From assembly GCA_026686845.1 (NCBI GenBank), contig JAIVEN010000014.1, positions 15,052,001 to 15,116,000 of the forward strand: 64,000 nucleotides of DNA. The letters run 5' to 3'. Shown piece by piece: positions 21,177 through 33,557 of the stretch. The notes beneath the pieces were generated by a model, which worked only from the letters and a program-made list of their open reading frames with translations, did not search any database and had not been told where the DNA came from. Each line of letters starts with the position of its first letter. Position 1 is the first letter of the stretch. Source of the DNA: Adenanthera pavonina. Taxonomy: Eukaryota > Streptophyta > Magnoliopsida > Fabales > Fabaceae. The position numbers and the translations under genes are program-made.

Positions 21177-22297
21177 CTAAATGGAAATGGAAGACAGTGC
21201 TGTCTGTAGATCCTTGGCCTTCAGGGCATCAAATTCCTTCATAGTAACCGCACGATAACGAGGAGGAGAATCGAAGGGAGAAAGAAGAGTCTCAGGTGGG
21301 GGCCTATGGAAGTAAGCATAGGAATATCGATGAGCTGTCCTATTCACAGTGACGCGATGAAGCGCAGAGCTGAACCTTCCGTTCGAGAGGATATGAAGGA
21401 CGTCGCCCACCAGGATGACGAACGCATCCGGGTCTGGCCGCACCGGAACCCACCCTATCCCTTCTTTGAAGATCTGGAGCCCACTGGTTTGGTCTGGGGT
21501 TTGGACTTGGGTCTGGGTCTGGATTTGGATTTGGGTTTGGTGGAGGAATGTGATAAAGGAGGTGTCTTTGTGTTGGGCAAAACCAATGGCTCGATCCGGG
21601 TCCGGACAACTCGGATATGAGTTCAATTGAATTGCTGTAACGCTCTGCCTTGAACCGACCCGTTCCTTTTCTTCATCGCTTATCCCCATTAAGTTCAAGA
21701 TCTTGTCTGTTAGCTTCTCTGCTGCTAGCTTCAGTTGCTTCTGAATTTCTTCCATTGTTTCACTGCATGAGCCCACACAAATAATCAGAACGTTATAAAA
21801 TTTTGTCTGCGTGGATGACACAAACACGAAAATGCAAAATAATATATATACCGAAAACGTTCATGATCATTGGGAAATATTTTTTTAGCGTCATCATAGG
21901 AAGAACCGATAATGGTGAAGCCTTCATGCCACATGGACTTGGGGAAGAAAGGCGATATATAAGCTCGGCCGTATCCGGAGAGGCCACCGGGACGCCTTAA
22001 GGCTTTCACCTTCTGCTCCGTCGGGAGAGAGAAGAGGCACCGGGCCTCCTCCTCCACGTCTTGCAAGAGAGCGGAGGGTATTCCATGGTTCTTCAATACA
22101 AAAGCACCCCAGTTCTCGCATGCAAGCCTTATTGCTTCCATGGCATTGGGATCCGTGAGGTCCACCACGGGTATGGATTCCGACCTGGCAACTTCGACAT
22201 CCTCAGAGCATCCATGAAACCATGCATGAGTTTCAGGTAAGCTCTGGGTTGAAGAAAAGTCTATGGGGATTTGCTTGGCTACCACTTCACTAGCCAT
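21177..22297 (-). CDS. GA3ox-like 2-oxoglutarate/Fe(II) dioxygenase, intact, two exons
   Basis: Exon 1 is 22297-21852 and exon 2 is 21762-21177, with an 89-base GT..AG intron (21851-21763). The joined frame is 343 codons from MASEVVAKQ to LSSISI, the usual length for gibberellin 3-oxidases. Features in order: SIPVVDLTDPNAMEAIR, LKNHGIP, SGYGRAYISPFF, MWHEGFTIIGS, NSYPSCPDPDRAIGF, iron ligands HKD and LHRV, and RYS for 2-oxoglutarate. The MWHEGFTI region and the single intron point to GA3ox rather than GA20ox or GA2ox. Such enzymes convert GA9/GA20 to bioactive GA4/GA1 in the cytosol. A dinucleotide repeat lies just upstream. It is the only complete member of the cluster. Exact substrate is unproven because dioxygenase clades diverge quickly. 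Confidence 0.88.
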
Positions 22298-22413
22298 AAA
22301 TTTCAAGCTTAAGCACTGTTGGTTCAATTGATGTTGATGATCAGTAGCTGTGAATATTTGAACCAAGAATGATTAGCTGTTGGATTGTGAGTATGAAGTA
22401 AAGGATCCGAGGG

Positions 22414-22441
22414 AATATATATATATATATATATATATATA
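22414..22441. repeat. (AT)n run in the promoter of the intact dioxygenase
   Basis: About 14 AT units 117-144 bases upstream of the ATG, where a TATA box would sit. No other canonical TATA box is evident nearby apart from CTATATATAA at 22445-22454. Confidence 0.7.
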
Positions 22442-22454
22442 CTCCTATATATAA

Positions 22455-24480
22455 CCGTAGTAAGACCAACGAATCGAAAATGTAATAAATAGAATGGATT
22501 CTTGTTTTTTTTTTAACCAAAAAATTAATGAGATTGGATTCTTGTTGACTTTTGTATTTCATATCTTTTACGCCCTTTATATTTATAAGCATTACAAGAG
22601 GATTAGATTCATCCCTTCATTTTATATGCATGAATCACAATAATACAGTATACAAATCTATGTATATGAATTACAATATTATCTATTCTTTCTTGTTCAT
22701 AAAAATATGTCTTTTTAGGGTTTTTTTTACATAAACCAAGGAAATCATTAAATAATTTAGAATATTATAAAATTTAATAGTATGTTACCAAAATAACCTT
22801 AACTAAATGTTCTCTTAAATAATTTATTTGATATTAATAAAAGGATCAACAAAACAAGTCATTAATATTGTTTTATTGGAATTCTAAAGTGAAAAATATT
22901 GTGAAAAATTTCAAAAACCCTAAAATAATAATTTTTAGAGAACAAATGGAGTATATAGCCTCTGAATACATGGATTTTTTTTCAACATTAAAAATATATT
23001 CCCTACGGTAAATAAAAACTAATCACTTCAAAGTGTATAGCTCATTAAAATATATTTTGTCTTTCCAAATAAAATATTTTTAATACACATTGTCAGTACG
23101 TGGATTATAATTATTATAAGCATAATAATTGCTTTGTATTTTTCCTAAATTTCTTTAAAAAGTGAATCTAGGTTCATTTCATGTATATAGAGTAGCATGC
23201 TTCTATATTCAAGTGGTTCATCAATGCATTATAAGAGAATTAATGCACTGCTATGAATAAAAAATTTAACGTACCTTAGTATATTCAATGGGTGAATGAA
23301 ATAAATGTAAGTCCTTTTTTTTTTTTATCTAAAATACATAAAAAAAAATATGGTTAATTTGTCCTATACATTTTTTTAATCGTACTTTTTATTAAATATG
23401 AGTTAATATTTTCTTATGAGAAAAAATTTAGTGATATATATATATATATATTGATTTAAGGGTATTTTAGGAAAACTATTTTAATTGGGGACATATGAAA
23501 GGATTATTTATTCTGAACTATTGTTCTTAATATGTGTGAATTAGTTATTTATCTCTTGCATTTGAAATCAAAAGTGGTAGTTAAAAAAATTAATTTGAAT
23601 AAATATATCTCTCTATATATATTTTGTAATATATGAAAATATGAATAAAAAATGAATGAGAAACGGTATTGCTTCGTGAAATTTTTTGGGCCAAATATGG
23701 TTTAGAATTTTGTGTTTTTATAAGCTTAAAAATTTTTTTTAAGTTATACAAGAATAAATGTTGGAGAATTTTTTTATATGACTAATAAGAAATTCATAAA
23801 ATCTTATTTATTCTAAAAATATTTTCATTGAACGTTTGACAAATTAATTACGCATTAAAAAACTTTTTTGAAAATTAAACTTCTCAAAAAACTAAATATG
23901 AATAAATATTTTTGTTAAATACAAATTTTGATTAGAAAATCATTTTTAAATGATGGATAGTTCAAAAATCCGGGACACGACTTAGTTACACTCCAAATTT
24001 TAGACTAGTGGGTTCTCATAATCAAGATTCTATAATAATGATTATTTAGACATAACTAATCTAGTAGATTTTTTTTTTGTGAACACTACGTGAGACTATT
24101 GAAGTGAATTTTCAACAAAATTTTTTTGATACATATGATTTGCGATCAAACTCATAACAATATATTTAAGAAATTTAGCCATTTACCAATTATATCAGAA
24201 AGTAGGATTTTACTTTGCACTTAAGGTGAATTGTACAATTCATTATTTATAAAAAGTAAGATTTTTTATAGAATTTATCTAAATATATAAATAGATATAG
24301 ATTTTATAATAAGAAGAATAAATCAAACAATATTAACATAATTAAAAATCTAACAGAAAAATATATTCTCTTTTTTTTCTTGGCCAACAGAAAAATATGT
24401 TCGAAATAATATCAATGAATAAATCAATATAAAATAATAAAAATTATATACAGGAAGTCATATTATTCCCAATTGGATAT
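22455..24480. other. AT-rich intergenic spacer
   Basis: No gene seen. It contains scattered partial relics of the AT-rich repeats described to its right. Confidence 0.5.
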
Positions 24481-24735
24481 TCCCTCCATTTTTTTACAAG
24501 CATTCTTGAAAGAAAATTTTTGTTTCTAAATTTTTTTTCTTAAAGACAACATTAATTGTTATTTTCTCAATTATACTTTTATTTTTACTAATTATTTTAT
24601 ACACTTATCATGAAATTAGCGAGTAACAAATTAATAGCATATTAAAAAAAATTTAAAAATTATAATATATTAATTATATTTTCTAATCTGTATGTTAAAA
24701 TTTTAAAAGATTTAATTATAGAAAGAAGGAGGGAG
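24481..24735. mobile_element. Stowaway-like MITE
   Basis: Left end TTCCCTCCATTTTTTTACAA and right end AAAGAAGGAGGGAG followed by TA. The CTCCCTCC-type ends with TA flanks are typical of Tc1/Mariner-derived Stowaway MITEs. The interior is AT-rich and non-coding. Confidence 0.5.
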
Positions 24736-25075
24736 TATGAATTATCTTAAATTTTATGCAAATACACGATACCCTCTATGATTAATTGCCTTATAAACAA
24801 GGAAGCTTCTTAGTTTCTCTTAAGAAAGCGATAGAGTAGGGGACAACAACGTAGTATCGAAAGTTTTCTAAAAGAAAAATGAACGCAAGTTTGAACAACA
24901 TATCCTGAAAAAGGACTACAGTCGGTAATTCCTGTTATTTATTATATTGATTAGAAGCAGTTCAATACTCATATATATAAATTCACTTCAATCTATGTCT
25001 TAATGAAAGTTTTAAGGACTCTGGAAAAAAAATGAAAGTTTTAAGGACAATAGTCCGTAATTCTTGAATTATATA

Positions 25076-25361
25076 CTCTCTCTGGTCCAAAATATAAGGG
25101 GTTTCTAACTACTTTACGCATATTAAGAAAAATTAATTACACTCTTAAACTTCTAAAAAAAAAACTTAACATATCATTTTTATCCTTATTAATTATCAAT
25201 AATTAAAGTTGTTTCCATTCTTTTTCATTATAAATTACGAGACTGGTCATCAATGAATAGGGGTAACAAAAGGTAAACTACTACTAAAAATTACATAATA
25301 CCTTATATTGTGGACGAAAAAAAGGTTGTAGAAAACCCTTTATATTTTGGACTGAAGGGAG
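25076..25361. mobile_element. Stowaway-like MITE
   Basis: Left end CTCTCTCTGGTCCAAAATAT and right end TATTTTGGACTGAAGGGAG are near-inverse, and TA flanks both sides. 286 bp, no coding capacity. Confidence 0.7.
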
Positions 25362-25516
25362 TATTTACAATTCATTGTTGCCTTTTTCTAAGAACTCAAA
25401 CACAACATGATGAACATCTTCACGATGTAAAAATTAAATATGCATACTTTCAAATTTGAATTCTAGACATAAATAAGACAACTTCCAACACTTTTGTCAA
25501 TATCAGATAAAAGGAA

Positions 25517-25892
25517 GGCCCTGTTTGATGCTGTTCTGGAGAACAGTTTTTTTGTTTTCAGAAATAGAAAACTCAGAAAACTTGTTTAATAAACCTATTT
25601 TCTAAAAACTGTTTTGGAAAACAGAAAATAAAAGAACAGAAAACTCAGAATACCTTTTAGGTGGTTTATAGTGTTTGTTCTAGAAAACACAAGGAAAGAT
25701 GAGAAACATCCACCTCATTAATGGTAAAATTATAAATTTTGAATAACCCATCTATTACTCATTAGTTATGATTTTGAGAACAATTAGTTAAACAGATTTT
25801 TTTGTTTTCTTGTTTTCAAAATTTATTCTTGAAAACAGTTTTACAAAACTGTTTTTGAGAACAGAAAATAGGAAACACTATCAAACAGACCC
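25517..25892 (+). mobile_element. MITE family A, copy 3 (best-bounded copy)
   Basis: 376 bp with inverted ends GGCCCTGTTTGATGCTG and CACTATCAAACAGACCC, flanked by GAA on both sides (25514-25516 and 25893-25895). Close to its ends are AACAG/CTGTT palindromes. Used here as the reference for copies at 7730, 8083/17103 and 63165. The superfamily is uncertain. Confidence 0.75.
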
Positions 25893-26306
25893 GAAGACTC
25901 TCAGCCCTTTTTTTTCACAAAATAATACTCATCCCGTTTTAAAATATTATGCACCCAATTAAAAAAAGATATTAAATAGCTAATATTGTAGCAAAATCTA
26001 ATACTATTTGATTAAATACCCTTATTTCATTTAATGGTATTTGATTAAATACACTCCGACTCTACCTAATATTATTTTTATTAATGAAAGATAAAAATGA
26101 TACTAAAATTATTAATGTAATAATGTTTTATTAAAATTTTAAAGTGACAATCATTTTTAAACAAAATCAAAACTCTAAAATAACAAATATTTTGAAACGT
26201 AAGGAATATATTGGATAGGATAAACAAGACATCAAATAAAGTTTAACATTCTGTTGAGAAGAATGTAAAATACATTGGATTATCTGTGTTTGAATATTAT
26301 TAGATA

Positions 26307-26610
26307 CTCCTTAAAATTCTAAATATAGGACATTGTTAACTAATTCACAGATCCTAAAGAAAAAGTAATTATATTCATAATATTCTAAAAATGCTAATTG
26401 TTTCCCATTTTACCCATATTTACTCTATTAACACACCTACTTTTATAAATGAAGAATGAGTACTCCCATGCATAACATATTATATGGCTGCACAAAAAAA
26501 GATACAAGGTAAATTACAAAAAAACAAAAGTAGTCAATATTACATTATACCCTATATTGTGGACCAAATAGAACTTCTAGAAGACACTCTATATTTAGGG
26601 TTGGAGGAAG
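26307..26610. mobile_element. Stowaway-like MITE
   Basis: Left end CTCCTTAAAATTCTAAATAT and right end ATATTTAGGGTTGGAGGAAG are imperfect inverted repeats flanked by TA. AT-rich interior without coding capacity. Confidence 0.5.
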
Positions 26611-26883
26611 TACTCCATTTAATCTTAAATATATGACCATTTTTAGATTATGAAATAGTATTTATTATGTATTTCCAAGAAAATGCTCCTATTTAATTTA
26701 TTCAAAAAAAAGGAAATTAAATAAGGTAGTTTTGAAAAAATGTTGTAATTTTTAAAAAAATTAAGGTAATTAATTAATTTTAACTCTTATTTTTAACTCG
26801 TATGATTAGGTTAAATGGGTCATATATTAAGGATCGGACGGAGCATTATCATGCACGACACACATTTCTAGATAAATCACATA

Positions 26884-27144
26884 CACCCTCCGTCCTATAT
26901 TATAAAGTAATATAAGGGATTTTTCTTGTCCCATAATATAAAGCAACATGTAGTGATTTGTCATTTATGCCCCTCATTTATTGTGTTATTAGTATTGTAA
27001 TTTGTGCTATGTTTAATAAAATGAATGGAATTAAGAGGGGTGAAATTGAAAATTTTGGTTTTTATAAAAGTTTAAAAATGTAATAAATATTCTCTGATAT
27101 GCATAAAACACCTCTCATTACCTTATAATATGAGATAGAGGGAG
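26884..27144. mobile_element. Stowaway-like MITE
   Basis: Left end CCCTCCGTCCTATATTATAA and right end CCTTATAATATGAGATAGAG GGAG are near-inverse, with TA flanks. It is distinct in sequence from the neighbouring copies, so several MITE families are packed in 24.4-27.5 kb. Confidence 0.6.
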
Positions 27145-27814
27145 TATTTCTAAACTATCATATACTCTCTTTTGTTTTTAAGGACCCTTTTAGCCGAATC
27201 ACATAGATTAAAAATGTGAAGTAAAGTTAATTAACTACTTTAATTTTTTCAAAAATCACAATTTTTTTTCTAAAACTACTTTTATTTGATATTTTTATTT
27301 CTCTTTAAGATGTATATATTAAATAATGATTTTTTAAATATATAATAAATACTACCCCGTATTCTAAAAAAGACCCTATATTTAGATTTAAGACAAAAAA
27401 TTCTATATTAAGGAATAGAAAAAGTATCATGCATGACGCATATTTCTAAATAAGTCACATATTTCAAAATTATCAACTCATGCATTCACTAGATAAGTCA
27501 CATACTTGTTTAAAACAAATAGAGGCAACTACATAAATTCACATATAAAACTAAAATACTTACTAAATGTTACATGAGCCTTTTAACTAAATCACACGAA
27601 TTAAGGTAAGTAGTTAAAATTAGTTGGAAGTATTAATTTTGTCAAAAATTATTATGATATTCCTAAAATACCTTAAATAAAAACCATTAATCTCTACGTA
27701 TGAGGAAGGTTGTGAAAGCAGTGAAATGGAAGCCTCCTAACACTGGATGGGTAAAGCTCAACTTTGGTTGTTATGCTAAGGGTGTGATGGGGAAGGCAGG
27801 ATGTGGGGGCTCGG

Positions 27815-29950
27815 TGTAACATCCTAATCTTTATGTATGTATTTTATAACTAGATCATGTCATAAATAATATTAAAGCATTTTGGATTAACCCATAATAA
27901 GTGGAAAAGCTTGGATATTTAATTAAATTAGTTTAAGACCCGAAATATCCTAAAATATAAAAAGAGGCTTAGAAAGGGCAAAATTATTACTTACAATAAG
28001 ACAAAGAAAATAATATTTTAAATACTCTGGTGAAAGTTAAAAGTGTAAGTAATACTGGTTATGTGAGTCCCGAGAGTAAAAAAGTATAAATCTAATAAAA
28101 GGTGGGTCCCACATAAATAGTAAGTGCCAGAGGAGATGAATAGTAAGTAAGATAGATGGACTCTATATGAAAAAGTAAAAGAGAAAGATAATAAGCCCTC
28201 TAGATAAAGTAAATAGGAAGAATACTGAGTATAATAGAAAATCCAAAAAAAAAAAGCACTCAAAACAGAGCCAAATTTATCTGCAAAAGTAAAAACTATA
28301 CTATCTCTTTTTTTTATTTGACATAAAGTAAGGAGGGAAAAGTTGGACATTTTTGCCATTTTCTACTCTCTCACAAGCCCAAAAATATCTAGGGATATAA
28401 TGGGTAATTGTTATATTAAATGTGAGAATAATTGTGAGGTCTCGAATTAAATCATGATTTAATGGTCCATAACCATCAGATCTTCCTATAAATACCCTCC
28501 TCCCTTTCCCCATTTTCCACACACACTCATGCAAGAGAGGGAGAGGAGGCGTGAGAAGAAGAGGAAGAAAAAAGAGAAAGAAGAAAGGAGGAAGGAAGAA
28601 AAAGTAAGTAGGAGTCTTCTGAGGTAAGCTCCTACTCTAGATCTCTTATAGATTTCCTCTTTATTTATTTAGTCTAAGATTAGTTAGAGTTTAAGTTATT
28701 TTCTTCCTTCCTCTTATTCCTCTTTTGGGATCAAGATATGAATTTGAGGGAAGAGTTTATGGTTTATGATTGAGTTAAATTTACATGATGATATTAAATT
28801 ATTAAGTAAGGTTTAATGATACTTTAGGTTTCAATCAAGTTAAAAAAGTGATATAAAGTTAAGTGAAAGCAAGGTTCAAAGAAAAGTTAGTAAAACTCCA
28901 AGGTAGTCTCTTGCCCTTATTTAATGTTATTGCTTACAAATGTTTTATATGATTTGTAAATGATGCCATGTTACTATTATGAATGATTTTCTATGATTGG
29001 TGGCTGTTTTATGTTAAGGGATAAGCCCCGATATGCCAATTTACTAAGCCGTTATGTTGCCAAAATTTAGTTAGACAACATGGAAGTTTTGATGATTTAA
29101 TGAAAGTATGTTATGTTTTAAAATGTTTTTGTGATGACATGATGACATGTGCAAGTTAACTACTGAGATTTCTCAATCTCACCCCATAATTAACCAATGA
29201 TAGGGTCAAATCATAACAAGGGGAAGCATGTGGAATATGAGGAATAATGATGATGAAACCTTGCTAAAAGCTATTAATGTTCTATTTATGTACTGTCTGC
29301 TTCTGATCTCTGTATAAATTTGTACATATCTCCAAAAATTCATTAGTCTATATATATAGATAGATATATGTCGTGGGAACAAAATGACACTGGTTTGGCT
29401 GTATTTGGAGCTATATAATGGTAGTTATTCCTGTTTTACCGAAACTGCTCTAGTAGACGTTATTTTTTACCTCTGATAATATATTGATGTTCTGACCAGT
29501 AGGAGTAGAATAAATGTATGAAAAAAATATGGTTAGAAAGCAAATAAGTAAATCTTTCCAATGATACTAAGTATGTGTCAAATGACCTTGTATAGTAAGA
29601 GAAATAAATTTTCAAAGTTAAAGTTCAGATTTTCAGACAGAAACAGAGACACTAAATGAACAATAATATGTATATAATAAACTGTAAGAATCGTACATTC
29701 ATTTCTCATTTTCTGATTTTTCTCTAAAAATTAGAGATGTGATGATTTTTAGAAAATTAAACCACTAGAAAAGTATTTTTCTACATTTTGTTATGATTTT
29801 TGAATTATCGCTGCGCAATAAGCTGCAAACCAGTAAAAACAGTTTTGTTCAATCTTAAAGTTTTAATTGGTTTAAGTTTTTCTAAAAATATTTTCATACA
29901 TCAAATAAGCAGTTTTCATGGGAAAATATTTTTAAATGTAAGATGTAACA
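27815..29950 (+). mobile_element. Solo LTR 1 (Ty3/gypsy type)
   Basis: 2136 bp running from TGTAACATCC to GATGTAACA, flanked by CTCGG (27810-27814) and CTTGG (29951-29955), a 5-bp target duplication with one change. Removing it restores the LINE frame across GCGG-LVRDNEGG, which also shows that CTTGG was the original site. Contains CTGAGATTTCTCAATCTCACCCC-like sequence near 29164-29187 and a TATA-type box (CTATAAATACC) near 28488-28498. Related to, but oriented opposite to, the solo LTR at 53743. Confidence 0.82.
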
Positions 29951-31118
29951 CTTGGTCAGAGATAATGAAGGTGGATGGCTAAATGGTTTTGAAAAGAGGT
30001 TGGGGACATGTACTACATTAGAAGTGGAATTATGGGGATTGGTAACAGGAGTGGACATGATATGGCAAGGTGGTTGGTGTAATGTGGTGATTAAGAGTGA
30101 TTCTACAGTGGTGTGCTCCCTTCTCAGAAATTGGTCAGAGCTTGGGGATTCTAAAAACAAGTTTGATAACTCCCCATATTTATGAATATTTGAGGTATTT
30201 TTTAGTGTGATTAGGAAATCATCTATGCATTTTGTATTACACTTGGTTAAATATTTGGATTGATTGCATTTATTGGATTATATTGCAAATATCATAGAAA
30301 ATGGAGTGAAAATTGTCCAATTAAAACAGATAAGCTTTTCACCGGTGTTTATGAGTTTTTGTAGGGAAGATTACATATTTGAAGTTGGAAAAAGTGAAGT
30401 TTGAGAGTTTCAGAATCAAGATTTGAAGGTTTTGTGCTATAGCATAGAAGTTTGATGCTATAGCATTGTTATTATGTATAAAACTAAAAGTTGGCATTTC
30501 TACATTGCAGCGTGGTGAATTTGATGTTGCAGCATCAATATCTCTTAAAAAAAGCATTTTTGCTTTGCAACATTAGTGAATTGTGCAAACACACACAGTT
30601 TCATTAATTCGGTGAATTTGAGGGTTTTTTAGTGGTTAAAATATGTGGAACAGTGGGTAGAACAGAGGAGAAACGATTCTAGACAACTAGAGGCGGCTCT
30701 TAGAGCTTTGGCTATTGGGATTTGGGATTAGAAGCTCCTTAAACTTGTATTTCTTTATTATATTCAATTTTCCTTCCCTTTTCCTCATTTTACTCCTTAT
30801 TTCTTATGTTTTATTCGGTTTATTCTTGTTATATCTGCTATAAATAGAGCATGAGAGCTTGAGTTTACTTTATACTTAGGATTATTATGAATTTATGTAT
30901 GGATTAATTTTGTAATTACTCTCTTATGGTTTAATTTTATGTATTTGGTGATTTAATCGGTGTAAATGTGTTGAATTCAAAAATTAGGAAATTATTAGGG
31001 TTTTTAATTGGGGATTTTTCAATTACAACTTGAGAAAGGGAAATTGAAATAGGTCAAGTGATTAAATCAAATAAATTTGCTTAATTTTAGACATAAAATT
31101 GGGTAATTTACTAATTAG

Positions 31119-32242
31119 CAGGGTTTGAAAAACCGGACTAGACCAGTCAGTTTGACTAGTCAAACCAATAATTGGTCCTAAGGGTCTGTTTGGTTCAAAG
31201 GAGGGAAAAGGGAGGGAAGGGATTTTAATGGAGAGAAAGGAAGGGGAGGGAAAAGAAGGAATTTTAATTTTACCTCGTTTGGAAGGAAAATGAGGGATTT
31301 TAGTGGAAGGATTTTAATTTTACCTCGTTTGGGTTAGGAGGGGAAATGAGGGAAAATAATTATAATTTGACTATTATACCCTTAATTTATTTAAGTTAAT
31401 ATAAGGACAAGACTGACCAGTATATAGTGTGGCCGAATAATGAAAAATTGAAAGGTATTTTGGTCATTTTAGACACAATAACACATTTTCCCCCCAAATT
31501 ACCCCAATTTGGGAGGAAAATATATAAGGGGAGGGGAGGGAAAATTTTAATAACATTTTCCCTCCCCTCCTGGTTGCCAAACAAGGGGAGGGAAAATTTT
31601 AATAACATTTTCCCTCCCCTTCCTTTCCCTTCCCCCCATTTCCCTCCAACCAAACAAACCCTAAGTCTAATCCAGTCATAATTGTTAATGTCACTTTTCA
31701 AAACGGGTGGAGAACCGGTATGAAACCAGTTGAACTGATCTAACTTTTAATTTTTTTTTATTTTTTAAGATAAAATAACATTATTTTTAGTACTAAGTTG
31801 TATTATTTTTTGTATACATTTTTTTCTATATTATAATATTGTATAAATATTATTATGATGCATAATTATTAATAATGATAAAATTACTTAACAAATAATA
31901 TAAAAATAAAATTTTAATTGATTATTTTGAATTCAAAATATAATTATAGATGAATAATAAATTATTTAGATTTTAATATTAGGTTATAAAACTTATTAAT
32001 AATATTTTTAATTTTCTAGATAATATATAAAATTAAAAAATTGTTAAATTTAATTTTCATCCTAGATTGAATATTAATTTTATGATCATGGATAAACATC
32101 TTTTATATTTTTTGTCTACATTATGTAAAATATATCAATTTATTCACAATCAATTCGACCCCGGTCCCACCTTAGTCTAACCATTGAACCTTGAATCGGT
32201 ATCTCAACCAGTTCAATGGCTAGTCTAACTTTTAATACCTTG
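31119..32242. mobile_element. Non-autonomous hAT element in the LTR
   Basis: 1124 bp with imperfect ends CAGGGTTTGAAAA and CAAGGTATTAAAA (second read on the other strand). The 8-bp CTAATTAG target duplication lies at 31111-31118 and 32243-32250. The sister LTR near 59231-59250 carries the site once, an empty-site proof of insertion. Interior rich in AT, with a Tourist-like MITE inside. No transposase seen. Confidence 0.88.
31182..31661. mobile_element. Tourist-like MITE inside the hAT element
   Basis: 480 bp with inverted ends GGGTCTGTTTGGTTCAAAGG and CCTCCAACCAAACAAACCC, flanked by TAA on both sides (31179-31181 and 31662-31664). Contains an internal tandem duplication of a 'ggggagggaaaattttaataa' unit at about 31529-31615. 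Open frames here are only shadows. Confidence 0.8.
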
Positions 32243-32715
32243 CTAATTAGGATATGAATATACTTAATTAATCACTTGGCCATAATTGAAATTTGAGCAA
32301 TTTAATGTACTAATTAGTTAATTGCATAACGGATTATAGATTAATTGATTGGCAAGCTTATTAGACATTCAAAAGATGCTAATAAGTGAATTAGTGCTCT
32401 AGACTAGCAAAGTCACGTAATTAGTATCTAAGAGAGAGTAATTACTTAATTAATCTATGTGCAAATGAATAATTATCATAGGTAGCATGTCCTACATTCT
32501 AGAATCACCACTTACATATAATTATAGTTTAGATTTAATTTGCATTTTATTTCATTTTTATTTTATGTCTTGCTTGACTTGAGTAAACGTGTGAAATTAA
32601 TATTCGGCTGGATTGTTTATACTAAGTTTTCATGGGAATGATACTCTTGCTCACTTTTTATTACTTGATGCAACTTGTGTACTTGTGGAAACACATTTTG
32701 TTCCTATTAAGTTTT

Positions 32716-32733
32716 TGGCACCGTTGCCGAGAA
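32716..32733 (+). other. Primer-binding site of the gypsy-type element (tRNA-Asp like)
   Basis: TGGCACCGTTGCCGAGAA begins eight bases after the left LTR. It differs at two or three positions from TGGCGCCGTTGCCGGGGA, the tRNA-Asp complement used by many plant Tat/Athila-type elements. Confidence 0.7.
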
Positions 32734-33018
32734 CTTGAGTGCCAAAACCGTCTTTGGTTGGAATTGATTTATCATAGTTTGAGTATTATAAATATTTGTT
32801 CTTGTTTGTGTTTTCTTGTTGTTTGTTGCTTTTAGGACTATGCATGGGCCAAGACGAAATTAGGCTGAACCCTACCCGGTGTTCTACCCAAAGAAAGGTC
32901 GGGCCTATTTTTTCAGCTCGTGGCCCATCTCGGCCCGAAGTGGATCATAGCCCGAAAAGGATTGGCCAAAACAAGACCGGGCAGGGTTGGCCTTGTCCTA
33001 AAAGAAAAATTTACAAAA

Positions 33019-33557
33019 TAAACCTATGAAAGAAAGAGACATAACTAGCCAACACCAAAACTGATTTGAATGACAAAACAAGAAGGTAATTGTAATATGA
33101 AACAGGATTTATATGCAAAGATGTATCCAATTCAGCATATAAAATTATAGACTAATTCAAATGACAAAACAAAAGGCAAAAGAGCAAACTATAATTCAAA
33201 ATTCAGATCATAAACTAGCTAATTGACTAATTCAAATGTCACTGAAAAAACAAGAAGCTAATTGTAATATGATATTTAATTATCTATTCAGCAAATGATC
33301 TTTGTTTTTATAATGGAAATTTAAGAAAGAAAAATTCACATAACATATTTCAATATCTTAGTTATCACGTAAATAACCTAAAGAGGAAATTATACTGCAT
33401 AATGCATACTTGTGATTTATGTCCAACCATGAGCCAACAGGTATAAAATGTGGTTTGACAACTTTGATCAAAAACTTATTTGCAACTCCACCTCTCCAAT
33501 CTCCATCATCATAAACAATATTAAAGTTCCAAACCAATGAAAAAAATAAAGTAGTAC
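33019..33557. other. hAT interior, left side
   Basis: AT-rich, with repeated 'gacaaaacaaga' and 'taattgtaatatga' motifs (about 33072-33270). No coding potential. AGTAC at 33553-33557 is the left target copy for the copia element. Confidence 0.5.

Larger units (their letters stand above)
30164..32708 (+). repeat. Left LTR of the gypsy-type element
   Basis: Aligns with 58317-59708 throughout, for example the shared GTTTATGAGTTTTTGTA and TTCATTAATTC segments and the TAATTAGT-rich 3' part. Interrupted at 31119-32242 by a hAT element. Diverged clearly from the right LTR, so the insertion is old. Confidence 0.85.

Noticed and set aside
31396..31701. Open frames inside the Tourist-like MITE
   Set aside because: Both strands are open because of the internal GGGAGGGAAAATT repeats and inverted ends.
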